Assembly (NCBI GenBank): GCA_964402115.1
Contig: CAYOBW010000072.1
Coordinates: forward strand, 1 to 27,207
Source: CAYOBW01 sp964402115
GTDB lineage: Bacteria > Verrucomicrobiota > Kiritimatiellia > UBA8416 > CAYOBW01
DNA: 27,207 bases
Direction of reading: 5' to 3'
In this document: piece by piece, positions 15,906 to 24,890 of the stretch
How positions within the stretch are numbered: position 1 is the first letter of the stretch
Layout: every line of letters begins with the position of its first letter
Translations under genes and position numbers: made by a program
Notes under the pieces: generated by a model
What the model saw: only the letters and a program-made list of their open reading frames with translations
Told to the model about the DNA's origin: nothing
The model's database searches: none

Positions 15906-16973
15906 CTACGCCATCTGTTTGCGGCGATAGGCCTCGACCTCCCAGTTGTCGATGAAATCGCGGGCTGCGTCGCCCAGATAGCGAATGCCGCCGAAAGCGC
16001 GCGCCAGCTGCGCCACCAGGGCGCCATCCTGCGCGAGTTCGAGGGCCAGCGCGGCGGCCTTCTCCGAGGCGCCGATCCCGTACACGCCGCCGGGCGTGGC
16101 GACCACGCGCGGCGTGTAGCCGTGCTGCTGGCTGAAAGCCGCCAGCGCGGCGGGGGTCGGCTCGCCGCAAAACGGGTAGGACTTCATGTAGACGATATGG
16201 TCGGGCGTGATGGGGCCGGCGGCCACGGCGAAGGGGCCGGACGCCCTGACACAGAACGGCGCCCCGCCGCCGGCCACCCGCAGGGCATCCGCAACGTGCC
16301 GCACGGCGGCAGCCGTGGGGGCGGGACCGATCGCGAGGGTTTGGTCCACGCCGGCCTGGACGCAGTGGGCGCCGAGGCGGCTCATCAGGTTTCCGTACGT
16401 ACGCCGGATGTCGGTCGCCGTCTCCCCCGCCACGAAAACGCCGTGGTTCTCGATGAAGACGACCGCCGGCTGGCGCCCCTGCGCCTCGGCATAGCGCTGC
16501 AGCGCGGCGCGCACCCGCAGGCACAGCGTGTAGCCGGGATCGACGTATTCCATCCAAAGCGCTTCAGGAAAAAGCTTCCTCCCGATCTCCGCGCCGGTGT
16601 GCCCGCAGGTCATGCCGTTGACCAGGGGCGGGTGGGTATGCACGACGTAGGTCGCCGTGAAGCTGTCGTGCAGTGGGGCTTCCACGGACGGGCGGCCCAC
16701 GGAGTCGGCCCGCACCGCCGCCTGCATGATCTCCTTCACCAACGTCTCACGGCCGGCGGCATCCCGCGGCGGGGCGACGGCGTAGAGCTCGGCGATGCGC
16801 CGCCGCTCCAGCGCCACGAACCCGCCCGGCGTCATCCCGGCCAGCGTGGTGCCGGAGGGTTTGACCCAGAGGGTCGTCGCGTTCTTGACCGATGTATTGC
16901 CCCCGCCACCCTTGACGTAATCGGCCGTGCCGAATTCGTGCGACAGGCCGGTAATGACTTCGATTTTCTTCAT
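15906..16973 (-). CDS. Class II aldolase/adducin family protein, probable rhamnulose-1-phosphate aldolase
   Basis: This 355-residue class II (Zn-dependent) aldolase would cleave L-rhamnulose 1-phosphate to dihydroxyacetone phosphate and L-lactaldehyde. The substrate assignment comes from its place directly upstream of rhaA. The phosphate-binding Gly-rich loop GGGGNTSVK is at 22-30. KPSGTTLAGM follows, then EAPLH with Glu99, the zinc ligands in HTHP (His112, His114), and ENHG with His177. It is longer than E. coli RhaD (about 274) and looks more like the aldolase half of bifunctional RhaE/YuxG-type proteins, without the dehydrogenase half. I therefore give no symbol. The ATG at 16973 is preferred to a TTG eight codons upstream. 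A GAGGAAG tract about 12 bases upstream is a loose ribosome-binding site. Other sugar-phosphate substrates are possible. Confidence 0.88.
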   Translation of the reverse strand: MKKIEVITGLSHEFGTADYVKGGGGNTSVKNATTLWVKPSGTTLAGMTPGGFVALERRRIAELYAVAPPRDAAGRETLVKEIMQAAVRADSVGRPSVEAPLHDSFTATYVVHTHPPLVNGMTCGHTGAEIGRKLFPEALWMEYVDPGYTLCLRVRAALQRYAEAQGRQPAVVFIENHGVFVAGETATDIRRTYGNLMSRLGAHCVQAGVDQTLAIGPAPTAAAVRHVADALRVAGGGAPFCVRASGPFAVAAGPITPDHIVYMKSYPFCGEPTPAALAAFSQQHGYTPRVVATPGGVYGIGASEKAAALALELAQDGALVAQLARAFGGIRYLGDAARDFIDNWEVEAYRRKQMA

Positions 16974-17006
16974 GCCCCGCCACTTCCTCTCGTACAAGCT
17001 GCCGAA

Positions 17007-17035
17007 CTCTTACCGCATTGCCGGCGCAGCGTCAA
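17007..17035 (-). promoter_or_regulatory. Candidate sigma-70-like promoter for the rhamnose genes
   Basis: On the minus strand TTGACG (17035-17030) is followed, after exactly 17 bases, by TAAGAG (17012-17007). It sits 33-62 nt upstream of the aldolase start. The -35 is strong and the -10 weak (3 of 6), as expected for an activator-dependent sugar promoter. No regulator gene is nearby. Confidence 0.45.
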
Positions 17036-17060
17036 TCGCCGAGAGTCGCCCAACAACTCT

Positions 17061-17184
17061 CTTTCGGCATAACCCACCCCGGCCTGCGGCCACCCCTCCG
17101 GAGGAGGAGAGTAGCTGTAAGGCGCTCCGCCACAACGTGCTCCCCTCCTTGGAGGGGTACGCGTAGCGGGGGTGGATGCGAAAG
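17061..17184. repeat. 124-bp imperfect palindromic element (REP/MITE-like)
   Basis: The left arm (about 17061-17110) and the reverse complement of the right arm (about 17138-17184) align along most of their length. Shared blocks are CTTTCG(G)CAT, CCACCCC and ACCCCTCC followed by GGAGG. The right arm contains a perfect CCCCTCC/GGAGGGG hairpin (17142-17157). It has no coding capacity. It fills most of the gap between the aldolase promoter and the tRNA terminator. Confidence 0.55.
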
Positions 17185-17229
17185 GGGACGTCCCTGGGTA
17201 CGTGCCCTTTGCGGGGCTTGCGACAAAAG

Positions 17230-17263
17230 AAAAGGCTCACAATTCGTTCATTGTGAGCCTTTT
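17230..17263 (-). terminator. Rho-independent terminator of tRNA-Phe
   Basis: A perfect 14-bp stem pairs 17230-17243 with 17250-17263, with a 6-base loop. On the minus strand the stem ends in TTTT, followed by CTTTTGTCG. It begins six bases after the tRNA CCA end and so terminates that transcript. The arm is symmetric enough to act in both directions. Confidence 0.9.
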
Positions 17264-17268
17264 ATGGT

Positions 17269-17344
17269 TGGTGGCGAGACTCGGAATCGAACCGAGGACA
17301 CGTGGATTTTCAGTCCACTGCTCTACCATCTGAGCTATCCCGCC
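17269..17344 (-). tRNA. tRNA-Phe (anticodon GAA), CCA end encoded
   Basis: A 76-nt tRNA is read on the minus strand. The 7-bp acceptor stem pairs GGCGGGA with TCTCGCC (one G-T), followed by discriminator A and a genome-encoded CCA. The D arm is AGCTCAGATGGTAGAGC. The anticodon arm GTGGACTGAAAATCCAC places GAA in the loop. The T arm is CCTCGGTTCGATTCCGAG, with GTTCGATTC. All standard cloverleaf elements are present. The gene has its own promoter and terminator and lies between the pot operon and the rhamnose genes. Confidence 0.97.
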
Positions 17345-17362
17345 CTGAACAGAAAGCGATTG

Positions 17363-17391
17363 CTTGTAGAGGATTGGCGCGCCGATGTCAA
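17363..17391 (-). promoter_or_regulatory. Sigma-70-like promoter of tRNA-Phe
   Basis: On the minus strand a consensus TTGACA (17391-17386) is followed, after 17 bases, by TACAAG (17368-17363). This puts the transcription start about 12 nt upstream of the mature tRNA 5' end at 17344. The perfect -35 element suits a stable-RNA gene. Confidence 0.7.
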
Positions 17392-17403
17392 TACGCGGAC
17401 ACG

Positions 17404-17430
17404 AAAAAACGGACCGGTTACTTCGCGGCC
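17404..17430 (-). terminator. Possible weak terminator after potD
   Basis: On the minus strand GGCCG (17430-17426) can pair with CGGTC (17416-17412), with one G-T pair, and a run of six T follows two bases later (17409-17404). The stem is short and overlaps the potD stop codon, so support is modest. Confidence 0.35.
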
Positions 17431-18452
17431 TTGATCTCGTCCCACATCTTCGCGTAACGGGCATTCGCCGCCCCGACGTCGAAAATCGTCTCGGACTTGA
17501 CCAGCACCTCCGGCTTCAGGAACACGGCATCGTTGGTGCGCAGCTCGGCGCTGACTTTGGAGTAGGCCGACTGGTTCGGGCACAGGTAGAACACGAACTC
17601 CATGTTCTTGGCGGCGATCTCCGGATCGTGCAGGAAATTGATGAACGCGTGCGCCAGCGCGGTCTGGCGGGCGTCCTTCAGGATGACCAGGTCATCGATG
17701 GCAACCGACGTGCCCTCCTGCGGCACGACGAAGGCGATGTCCTTGTTCTCCTCCATGGTCTGCATGACGTCGCCGCTGTAGCCCTGGCACGCGAGGAACT
17801 CGGCCGAGACCAGCCCGTTCTTGTACTGCTCGGACTCGAACTTGGCGATCTGGCGCTTCCATTGGATGACCTGGTCGCGGGCCGCCGCCAGCTCCACTTC
17901 GTTCGTCGTGTTGAGGCTGTGCCCGAGGAACTTGAGCGCGGCGCCCATGGCCTCGCGCATGTCGTTCAACAGGGTCATGCGCCCGGCGAGATCCTGGCGG
18001 CTGAACACGCTCCAGCTCGGAACCAGGTTCGGCACCTTGCTGCGCAGGTAGCCGATGCCGCTGCAGCCCAGCATGTACGGCACGCTGACGACGTGCTCGG
18101 GGTCCATCGTGAACCGCCGCATGGTGGGGTCGAGATGCTGCAGGTTGGGCAGGAGATCGTGGTTCAGCGGAAGCAGCATGCCCTGCTCCCGCATGATGTT
18201 GACCATGTAGCTGCTCGGCACGACGATGTCGTACCCGCCCCCGCCGGCTTTCAGCTTGGCGTACATGGTCTCGTTCGAATCGTAGTAATCCAGCACGAGC
18301 TTGCAGTTGGCCTGCTTCTCGAAGAGGGGGATGATGGCAGGATCCAGGTAATCCGACCAGATGTAGACGTGCAGGGCGGGCTTCCCGCCGCCACAGCCCG
18401 CCACGCCCAGCGCCAGCGCCACGCCACCCAACAGGGACCACCACTTCTTCAT
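17418..18452 (-). CDS. potD: Polyamine ABC transporter substrate-binding lipoprotein
   Basis: This 344-residue extracytoplasmic spermidine/putrescine-binding protein has a lipoprotein signal with lipobox VAGC (Cys20). The mature part starts with LHVYIWSDYLDPAIIPLFEKQ, the typical PotD/PotF opening. It continues with DYYDSNETMYAKLKAGGGGYDIVVPSSYMV, VPYMLGCSGIGYL and YSGDVMQTMEENKDIAFVVPQEGT, which supplies pocket residues that hold the polyamine amines. The ATG at 18452 has a near-perfect AAGGAG eight bases upstream and overlaps the potC stop as ATGA. It is the last gene of the operon potA-potB-potC-potD. The strong ribosome-binding site fits the need for more binding protein than permease. 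Whether spermidine or putrescine is preferred cannot be told from sequence alone. Confidence 0.95.
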   Translation of the reverse strand: MKKWWSLLGGVALALGVAGCGGGKPALHVYIWSDYLDPAIIPLFEKQANCKLVLDYYDSNETMYAKLKAGGGGYDIVVPSSYMVNIMREQGMLLPLNHDLLPNLQHLDPTMRRFTMDPEHVVSVPYMLGCSGIGYLRSKVPNLVPSWSVFSRQDLAGRMTLLNDMREAMGAALKFLGHSLNTTNEVELAAARDQVIQWKRQIAKFESEQYKNGLVSAEFLACQGYSGDVMQTMEENKDIAFVVPQEGTSVAIDDLVILKDARQTALAHAFINFLHDPEIAAKNMEFVFYLCPNQSAYSKVSAELRTNDAVFLKPEVLVKSETIFDVGAANARYAKMWDEIKAAK

Positions 18453-19219
18453 GCCGTTTTCTCCTTTAAACGTTGGCTCGCCCAGACAATCAGGAATGTC
18501 GCGCACAAGATCAAGGAAGAAAGCGCGTTGATGAGGGGCGGCTTCCCGTACTTGATCATGCTGTAGATCTTGATGGGCAGCGTCACCGACCCCGGCCCGG
18601 AGACGAAGAAAGTGATGACGAAATCGTCCACCGACAACGAGAACGCCAGCAACCCGCCGGCGAGGATGCCGGGCGCCAGGAGGGGCACCAGGATGCGCCA
18701 GGTCGTGGTCCAGGCATTGGCGCCCAGGTCGCGCGCCGCTTCGACGATCTGGAAATCGAAGTCCTGCAGCCGCGCCAGCACGACCATGGCCACGTAGCTG
18801 ATGCAGAAGGAGACGTGGGCGATGAAGATCGTGCCCATGCCGAGCGGGATGCGCAGGGCGGCGAAGAACAGAAGCAACCCGATGCCCATCAGGATCTCGG
18901 GCACGACCAGCGGCGTGTAGACGAGCGTGTAGTGCAGCTCCTGGAGCCGCGTCCGGTAGCGGTGCAGGGCGAAGGCGGCCAGCGTGCCGAGCAGCATGGA
19001 GACGACCGTCGCCGCGCAGCCGATGAGCAGGGTGTTGCGAAAGGCCAGCCAGACGTCGCGCTGCTCGAACAGGAGCCGGTACCACTTCAGCGACCACCCG
19101 CCCCACACCGTGCCGAAGCGCGAGGCGTTGAAGGAGTTGACCACGAGCACGATGATCGGCAGGTAGAGGAACAGCAGTCCCAGCACGCAAATGATGGCGG
19201 GCCACCGGCTGCGCCTCAT
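18449..19219 (-). CDS. potC: Polyamine ABC transporter permease PotC
   Basis: This 256-residue inner-membrane permease has six predicted hydrophobic segments, the first being AIICVLGLLFLYLPIIVLVV. PotC-like features include NSFNASRFGTVWGGWSLKWYRLLF and the cytoplasmic EAA loop EAARDLGANAWTTTWRILVP, which docks onto the ATPase. The segment SLSVDDFVITFFVSGPG is typical of PotC rather than PotB. The ATG at 19219 overlaps the end of potB as ATGA, and its own stop overlaps potD the same way, so translation is coupled along the operon. It would form a heterodimeric channel with PotB. Confidence 0.95.
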   Translation of the reverse strand: MRRSRWPAIICVLGLLFLYLPIIVLVVNSFNASRFGTVWGGWSLKWYRLLFEQRDVWLAFRNTLLIGCAATVVSMLLGTLAAFALHRYRTRLQELHYTLVYTPLVVPEILMGIGLLLFFAALRIPLGMGTIFIAHVSFCISYVAMVVLARLQDFDFQIVEAARDLGANAWTTTWRILVPLLAPGILAGGLLAFSLSVDDFVITFFVSGPGSVTLPIKIYSMIKYGKPPLINALSSLILCATFLIVWASQRLKEKTA

Positions 19220-20090
19220 GACCGCCCCTCCCGCGCCGCCGTCTCCGCGTGCAGCTGCCGGCGTTGGAACCGCAGCACGACGATCATCGGCGCCACCACC
19301 GAGAGGGTCAGCATGCACGCCAGCGCCGCCGCGTGCGGCAGGTTCCGGTCCACGAACGTCCGCTGGGCGATCTTGTTCCCCAGCATCTCGCTGGAGTTCC
19401 CGCCGACGATGTCCGGAATGACGTACGAACCCAGCGCGGGGATGAACACAACCAGCCCGGCCGTCACCAGCCCGCGCCGGATGCCGGGCACGAAAATGCG
19501 CCAGTAAGCCTCCAGCCGCCGGCAGCCCAGGTCCAGCGCCGCCTCGATCAGCGTGAAGTCGAACTTCTCCGCGGCCGCGTACACGGGCAGGATGGCAAAC
19601 GGCAGGTAGCTGTAGACCAGCACCATGAGCACGGCCCCGGGCCGGTACAGCAGCAATTCGCTGGAGCCCAGGAGTCCCAGCGCCACGGCTGCGGTATGCA
19701 GCCAGCCCTCGGGATGGAGGAGCACCTTCCAGGCGAAGATGCGCACCAGGAAACTGGTCCAGAAGGGAATCATGACCAGGAGCATGAGCACCGCCCGCCA
19801 GCGCTCCCGCACCCGCGCCATGTGGTAGGCGAAGGGCACGGCCACCAGCAGGCAGACCGCGGTCGTGGCGACGCTGAGCCAGACCGTCCTCCAGACAATC
19901 GCCGGGTAGTTGGGGTTGGACAGCGAGCGCAGGGTGGCCAGCGTCCAGCCGGCGCCGATGTTGCCATAGGCGTCGGACGGCTTGAAGGCGATGGCCAGCA
20001 CGATCAGGGTGGGCAGCAGGAAAAAGACCAGCAACCACACGAAGGAGGGTGCGCTGATAGCCCACTCCACCCAGCGGCGCGCCCGCCGCC

Positions 20091-20094
<4 letters not shown>
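19216..20094 (-). CDS. potB: Polyamine ABC transporter permease PotB
   Basis: This 292-residue inner-membrane permease opens with FVWLLVFFLLPTLIVLAIAF and has further hydrophobic segments through LACMLTLSVVAPMIVVL. The EAA loop is EAALDLGCRRLEAYWRIFVPGI. FIPALGSYVIPDIVGG is the characteristic PotB segment. The ATG at 20094 overlaps the potA stop as ATGA, and its own stop overlaps potC. With PotC it forms the membrane pore driven by PotA. It is in the normal potABCD order and appears intact. Confidence 0.95.
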
Positions 20095-21293
<1,199 letters not shown>

Positions 21294-21507
21294 TTCCGTG
21301 TCTGTCCTCCCGACCGCGCGCGTTCCCCCGTTTTCGCCGTCTCCGGCAGCTGCGCCAGCCGTTGCGCGCCATGCCTACCACACCCGGCTTGCCGCTCACA
21401 AGCACAAACCCCGGATCCTGCCTTGACGAACCCGCGGGAACGGAGCACTTTGTAAACCTGTGTCCTGCGAGGCGGGGCGGTCAGCCCGCCGCGCCGAGGG
21501 GTGTGCA

Positions 21508-23070
21508 ATGAGACGGGTTCTGGCGGCCATAGCAGTCTGCACCGCGGTCGGCGGCCGGTATGCCGCGGCTGAAACGCCGTGCGCGTACGAGCGCGCAGCC
21601 TGGCCCGTGCCCACGAACGGCGTGGATGTCCGGGTGCTGGCCGCGCTGCGGCAGCGCGGCATGGATCACGCGCACCCGTGCTCCGACGAAGTCTTCGTCC
21701 GCCGCGTCTGCCTGGACGTGACGGGCACGCTTCCCGATCCCGCGCGCGTTGCCGATTTCCTGCGGGACGAACGCCCCGACAAGCGCGCGCGGCTGGTTGA
21801 CGAATTGCTGGCGCGGGAGGAGTATGCCGACTACTGGACGCTCAAGTGGTGCGATCTGCTGCGGGTCAAGGCCGAGTTCCCCATCAATCTCTGGCCAAAC
21901 GCCGTGCAGGTCTACCACCGCTGGATCCGCGACGCCGTCAGGACGAACCGGCCGTACGACCAGTTCGTCCGGGAGCTGCTGACATCCAGCGGGAGCAATT
22001 TCCGCGTGGCCCCGGTGAATTTCTACCGCGCCGTCCAGAGCCGCGAGCCGCCCGGGCTGGCCGAGGCCGTGGCCCTGACCTGGATGGGAGCGCGCATCGC
22101 CGGCTGGCCGGCGGACCGCCGCGACGGCATGGCGGCGCTCTTCTCGCGGGTGGCGTTCAAAGGCACCGACGAGTGGAAGGAGGAGATCGTCTGCTGCAAT
22201 CCGGCGCAAAGGGCGCCGTTCGAAGCAGTGCTGCCGGACGGCACAACGGCGAAGATCGCAGAAGGCCGCGATCCGCGCACGGTCTTCGCGGACTGGCTGA
22301 TTACCCCGGAGAACCCCTGGTTCACGCCCTGCATCGTCAACCGCGTGTGGGCGTGGCTGCTGGGCCGCGGCATCGTTCATGAACCGGACGACATCCGGCC
22401 GGACAATCCGCCCGTCAATCCGGAGCTGCTGCGCTACCTGCAGGCGGAGTTGGCGGGTGCCGGGTACGACCTCAAGCACATCTTCCGGCTCATTCTCAAT
22501 TCCCGCACGTACCAGCAGTCCCCGGTGGCGCGCGGAAGCCAGGCGGCGGCCGAGACCGTGTTTGCCTGCTACCCGGTCCGGCGCCTTGACGCGGAGGTCC
22601 TGATCGACGCGCTGGACTGGCTGGGGGGAAAGGGCGAGGCCTACGAGAGCCGTGTCCCCGAGCCGTTCACCTGGATTCCCGAAGAGCAGCGGACCATCGC
22701 GCTGGCGGACGGCAGCATCACGAGCACGTTCCTGCTGTTGTTCGGGCGGCCTGCCCGTGACACGGGGCTCGAGTCCGAGCGCAGCAACGACGCGACGGAT
22801 GCGCAGCGGTTGTTCATGCTGAATTCGACCGAGGTCTACAACCGGCTCGCGCGCAGCATCCGGCTGCGCCGGCTCGCCCTGGCCGCGGGCGGCGACCGGG
22901 CCGGGTTGATCCGGGGCGTGTACCTGACGCTGCTGTCGCGCGCGCCGACGGCGACCGAACTGGCCGCGGCCGAACAGTACTGGCAGGTCGCCGGACGCGA
23001 TCCGAACGAGGCCACGACGGACCTGGCGTGGGCGCTTGTCAACAGCATGGAGTTTCTCTACCGGCACTGA
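21508..23070 (+). CDS. DUF1549/DUF1553 secreted protein (planctomycete type)
   Basis: This 520-residue exported protein has a signal peptide followed by a DUF1549 region (RRVCLDVTGTLPDPARVADFL and DYWTLKWCDLLRVK, roughly residues 63-120). The C-terminal DUF1553 region (FADWLITPENPWFTPCIVNRVWAWLLGRGIVHEPDD, FRLILNSRTYQQSP, LNSTEVYNRLA) ends NSMEFLYRH. These paired domains are common in Planctomycetes and relatives, and their biochemical role is unknown. This copy is short: it lacks the haem-binding PSCyt1/CXXCH segment and long middle region that many homologues carry. The ATG at 21508 follows GAGGGG by about six bases and begins the signal peptide. The DUF1501 gene follows 29 nt later, so the two are very likely co-transcribed. 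Confidence 0.92.
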   Translation: MRRVLAAIAVCTAVGGRYAAAETPCAYERAAWPVPTNGVDVRVLAALRQRGMDHAHPCSDEVFVRRVCLDVTGTLPDPARVADFLRDERPDKRARLVDELLAREEYADYWTLKWCDLLRVKAEFPINLWPNAVQVYHRWIRDAVRTNRPYDQFVRELLTSSGSNFRVAPVNFYRAVQSREPPGLAEAVALTWMGARIAGWPADRRDGMAALFSRVAFKGTDEWKEEIVCCNPAQRAPFEAVLPDGTTAKIAEGRDPRTVFADWLITPENPWFTPCIVNRVWAWLLGRGIVHEPDDIRPDNPPVNPELLRYLQAELAGAGYDLKHIFRLILNSRTYQQSPVARGSQAAAETVFACYPVRRLDAEVLIDALDWLGGKGEAYESRVPEPFTWIPEEQRTIALADGSITSTFLLLFGRPARDTGLESERSNDATDAQRLFMLNSTEVYNRLARSIRLRRLALAAGGDRAGLIRGVYLTLLSRAPTATELAAAEQYWQVAGRDPNEATTDLAWALVNSMEFLYRH

Positions 23071-23099
23071 GAAGGTGCGATGTGCGAGGCGAGGCAAAC

Positions 23100-24434
23100 A
23101 TGAACTCACAGGCTCCCGGACAACTGCTGACCCGGCGCGAGATGCAGAAAGGCATGCTCTGCGGCGCCGCCGGGCTGATGCTGGCCAACCGCCTGGCGGC
23201 CGGGGCCGAGGTCCCTCCCCCTGCAGCCACGGCCAAGGCGGTGATCCAGATCTGGATGTGGGGCGGCGCACCGCAGACGGACACCTTCGACCCCAAGCCT
23301 GACGCGGGCTACGACTACTGCGGCCCGTTCAACCGGCCGATCGAGACCAACGTGCCGGGGATCCAGATCGGCCCGCTCCTGCCGAAACTCGCGCAGCAGG
23401 CCGACAAGTACGCCATCATCCGCAGCCTGACCCATGGCGAGAACGGGCACGAGACGGCGGCGTACATCGTGCAGACGGGCCGCCGGCCGGGCGATCGGCT
23501 GGTCTACCCGTCGCTCGGCGCCCTCGTCTCCAAGTTCAAGGGCTATGAGGCCGGCTACACCAGCCTCGTCCCCCCGTACGTCGTGCTCACGGCCGGGCAG
23601 GGTCGTTTCGACCCGGCGGGTTTCCTGGGGGCGCGCTACAAGCCCTTCGTGACCGGCGGAGACCCCAATGCCGCGCGGTTCATCGTGGAGGGCGTGGTTT
23701 CGGGCAACATCTCGAACGAGCGCCAGAAGAGCCGCCGGGACCTGCTCCATGCGCTCGATTCGCTCAAGCTGGCCCTGCCCGAACACCCGGCGGCACGGCA
23801 ACTCGGCACGCTCGAGGACAAGGCCTACGAGATGATCCTCGGCGATGCCGGCAAGCTGTTCGACCTGACGACGGAGGACGACGCGCTCCGCCAGCGCTAC
23901 GGCCGCAACACGTTCGGCCAGTCCTGCCTGATGGCGCGCCGACTGGTCGGCGCCGGGGTGCCGTTCGTGACGATCAATTACGGGGGGTGGGACACGCACA
24001 AGCAGCACTTCGAAGCCATGCGCGCGAAGCTGCCGGAGATGGACGCCGCTCTGGCCACGCTGCTGCAGGACTTGCAGGATCACGCGCTGCTCGATAGCAC
24101 GATCGTGTGGTGGAGCGGCGAATTCGGGCGGACGCCGAAGGTGGCCTGGTCGGGGCCGTGGAACGGCGGGCGCCACCACTTCGGCCAGTGTTTCTCCGCG
24201 GTGCTGGCCGGCGGCGGGTTCAAGGGCGGCCGGGTGCTCGGCGCGTCGGATGCCACGGGGGAGAAGGTCGCGGAGCGGCCCGTCTACCCGCCCGACGTAC
24301 TCGGCAGCATCTGCGAGCGGCTGGGCATCAACCCCGACAGCCCGCTGCCCAACCCGCGCGGCGTGGACCTGACGGTCATGGCCGCGAGCAAGGAGTTCGG
24401 CGAGGGCGGCGGCCGGCTCAAGGAGATCATGTAG
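23100..24434 (+). CDS. DUF1501 secreted protein (sulfatase-like fold)
   Basis: This 444-residue protein belongs to the DUF1501 family, distantly related to the alkaline phosphatase/sulfatase superfamily. The N-terminus LTRREMQKGMLCGAAGLML resembles a twin-arginine export signal. Conserved segments are IQIWMWGGAPQTDTFDPKP, RSLTHGENGHETAAYIVQTGRRP, INYGGWDTHKQHF, WWSGEFGRTPKV and GRHHFGQCFSAVLAGGGFKGG. The His and Asp residues in these blocks are the likely metal ligands. The ATG at 23100 has GAGG about six bases upstream. It is normally found next to DUF1553, as here. The substrate is unknown. Its stop is followed by the repeat region at 24471-24746, which separates it from the PPC gene. Confidence 0.95.
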   Translation: MNSQAPGQLLTRREMQKGMLCGAAGLMLANRLAAGAEVPPPAATAKAVIQIWMWGGAPQTDTFDPKPDAGYDYCGPFNRPIETNVPGIQIGPLLPKLAQQADKYAIIRSLTHGENGHETAAYIVQTGRRPGDRLVYPSLGALVSKFKGYEAGYTSLVPPYVVLTAGQGRFDPAGFLGARYKPFVTGGDPNAARFIVEGVVSGNISNERQKSRRDLLHALDSLKLALPEHPAARQLGTLEDKAYEMILGDAGKLFDLTTEDDALRQRYGRNTFGQSCLMARRLVGAGVPFVTINYGGWDTHKQHFEAMRAKLPEMDAALATLLQDLQDHALLDSTIVWWSGEFGRTPKVAWSGPWNGGRHHFGQCFSAVLAGGGFKGGRVLGASDATGEKVAERPVYPPDVLGSICERLGINPDSPLPNPRGVDLTVMAASKEFGEGGGRLKEIM

Positions 24435-24486
24435 CCCCCTCGCGCGGGGTTGCGGGGGAGCGGGAAGCGAGCGATAAGGAAGCCCT

Positions 24487-24593
24487 CCTGTCATCCTGAG
24501 CGCAGCGAAGGATCTCGGCGTATCCGCCGATGCGCGGGTGACGGGCAGCCCGCCTTGCGGCGGGAGATCCTTCGCTGCGCTCAGGATGACAGG
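24487..24593. repeat. 30-bp perfect inverted repeat (dispersed hairpin family)
   Basis: Arms 24487-24516 and 24564-24593 are exact reverse complements over 30 bases, with a 47-base loop that itself holds a GCCCGCC...GGCGGG stem. Translated, the arms read as the SFAALRMTGG and CHPERSEGS peptides that appear in spurious proteins of many bacterial genomes (recalled, not searched). A run of nine to ten G follows at the right end. Confidence 0.9.
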
Positions 24594-24603
24594 GGGGGGG
24601 CGT

Positions 24604-24680
24604 GAGGGATGACACGGGGACGAGAGGGATGACTTGCGCGAGCGAGAGGGATGACACGGAAAGGCGTGAGAAATGACACA
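24604..24680 (+). repeat. Four degenerate GAGGGATGACAC-type units
   Basis: Similar 10-14 base units start near 24604, 24622, 24644 and 24668 (GAGGGATGACAC, GAGAGGGATGACTT, GAGAGGGATGACAC, GAGAAATGACAC). Each resembles the outer end of the 30-bp arm (AGGATGACAGG). They look like eroded ends of further copies of the hairpin element. Confidence 0.55.
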
Positions 24681-24776
24681 CGGGAAGGCGATAAGCAAGC
24701 CCTCCTGTCATCCTGAGCGCAGCGAAGGATCTCGGCGTATCCGCCGGCGAGCGGGAGACGAACGGAAGAGCCACAC

Positions 24777-24851
24777 ATGCACACGGGATTCGTTTACATG
24801 ATGACCAACAAGACACGGACCGCGCTGTACGTCGGCGTCACCAACAGCCTT
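24777..24851 (+). pseudogene. N-terminal fragment of a GIY-YIG endonuclease gene
   Basis: An ATG at 24777 opens a frame reading MHTGFVYMMTNK and then ALYVGVTNSL. This is the start of a small GIY-YIG nuclease (family pattern YVYI(L/M)TN(K)...LY(I/V)GVT). The catalytic Tyr-Arg region, the H-x-x-K segment and the Glu metal ligand, all further on in the ~90-residue family, are absent. After about 25 codons the frame runs directly into a copy of the dispersed repeat arm (about 24850-24891). The GGAAGAG six bases upstream of the ATG could still serve as a ribosome-binding site. Confidence 0.7.
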
Positions 24852-24890
24852 GTCATCCTGAGTGCAGCGAAGGATCCCGGCGTACCCGCC
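24849..24890 (+). repeat. Third, diverged copy of the hairpin arm and flank
   Basis: This segment matches the 24487/24704 arm plus flank with several substitutions (GAGTGCAGCG for GAGCGCAGCG, GATCCCGGCGTACCC for GATCTCGGCGTATCC). No matching right arm is seen nearby. It joins the GIY-YIG fragment to the PPC gene in frame. Confidence 0.8.

Larger units (their letters stand above)
24471..24746. repeat. 59-bp direct repeat (two copies) around a hairpin element
   Basis: Positions 24471-24529 and 24688-24746 are the same 59-bp sequence with one mismatch (ninth base, G versus C). Each copy contains the arm CTGTCATCCTGAGCGCAGCG plus its flank CTCGGCGTATCCGCCG. The copies are 217 bp apart and point in the same direction. 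The near identity implies a recent duplication. Confidence 0.9.

Noticed and set aside
17061..17184. Integron attC site or tRNA attachment site
   Set aside because: No attC core sites or integrase are seen, and no duplicated tRNA 3' end lies nearby.
24471..24746. CRISPR array
   Set aside because: Only two full copies exist, the spacing is irregular, the repeats are longer than CRISPR repeats and there are no cas genes.
24777..24890. N-terminal extension of the PPC protein
   Set aside because: The first 25 codons match a GIY-YIG nuclease start and the next 13 are a dispersed repeat, both ahead of an obvious signal peptide.
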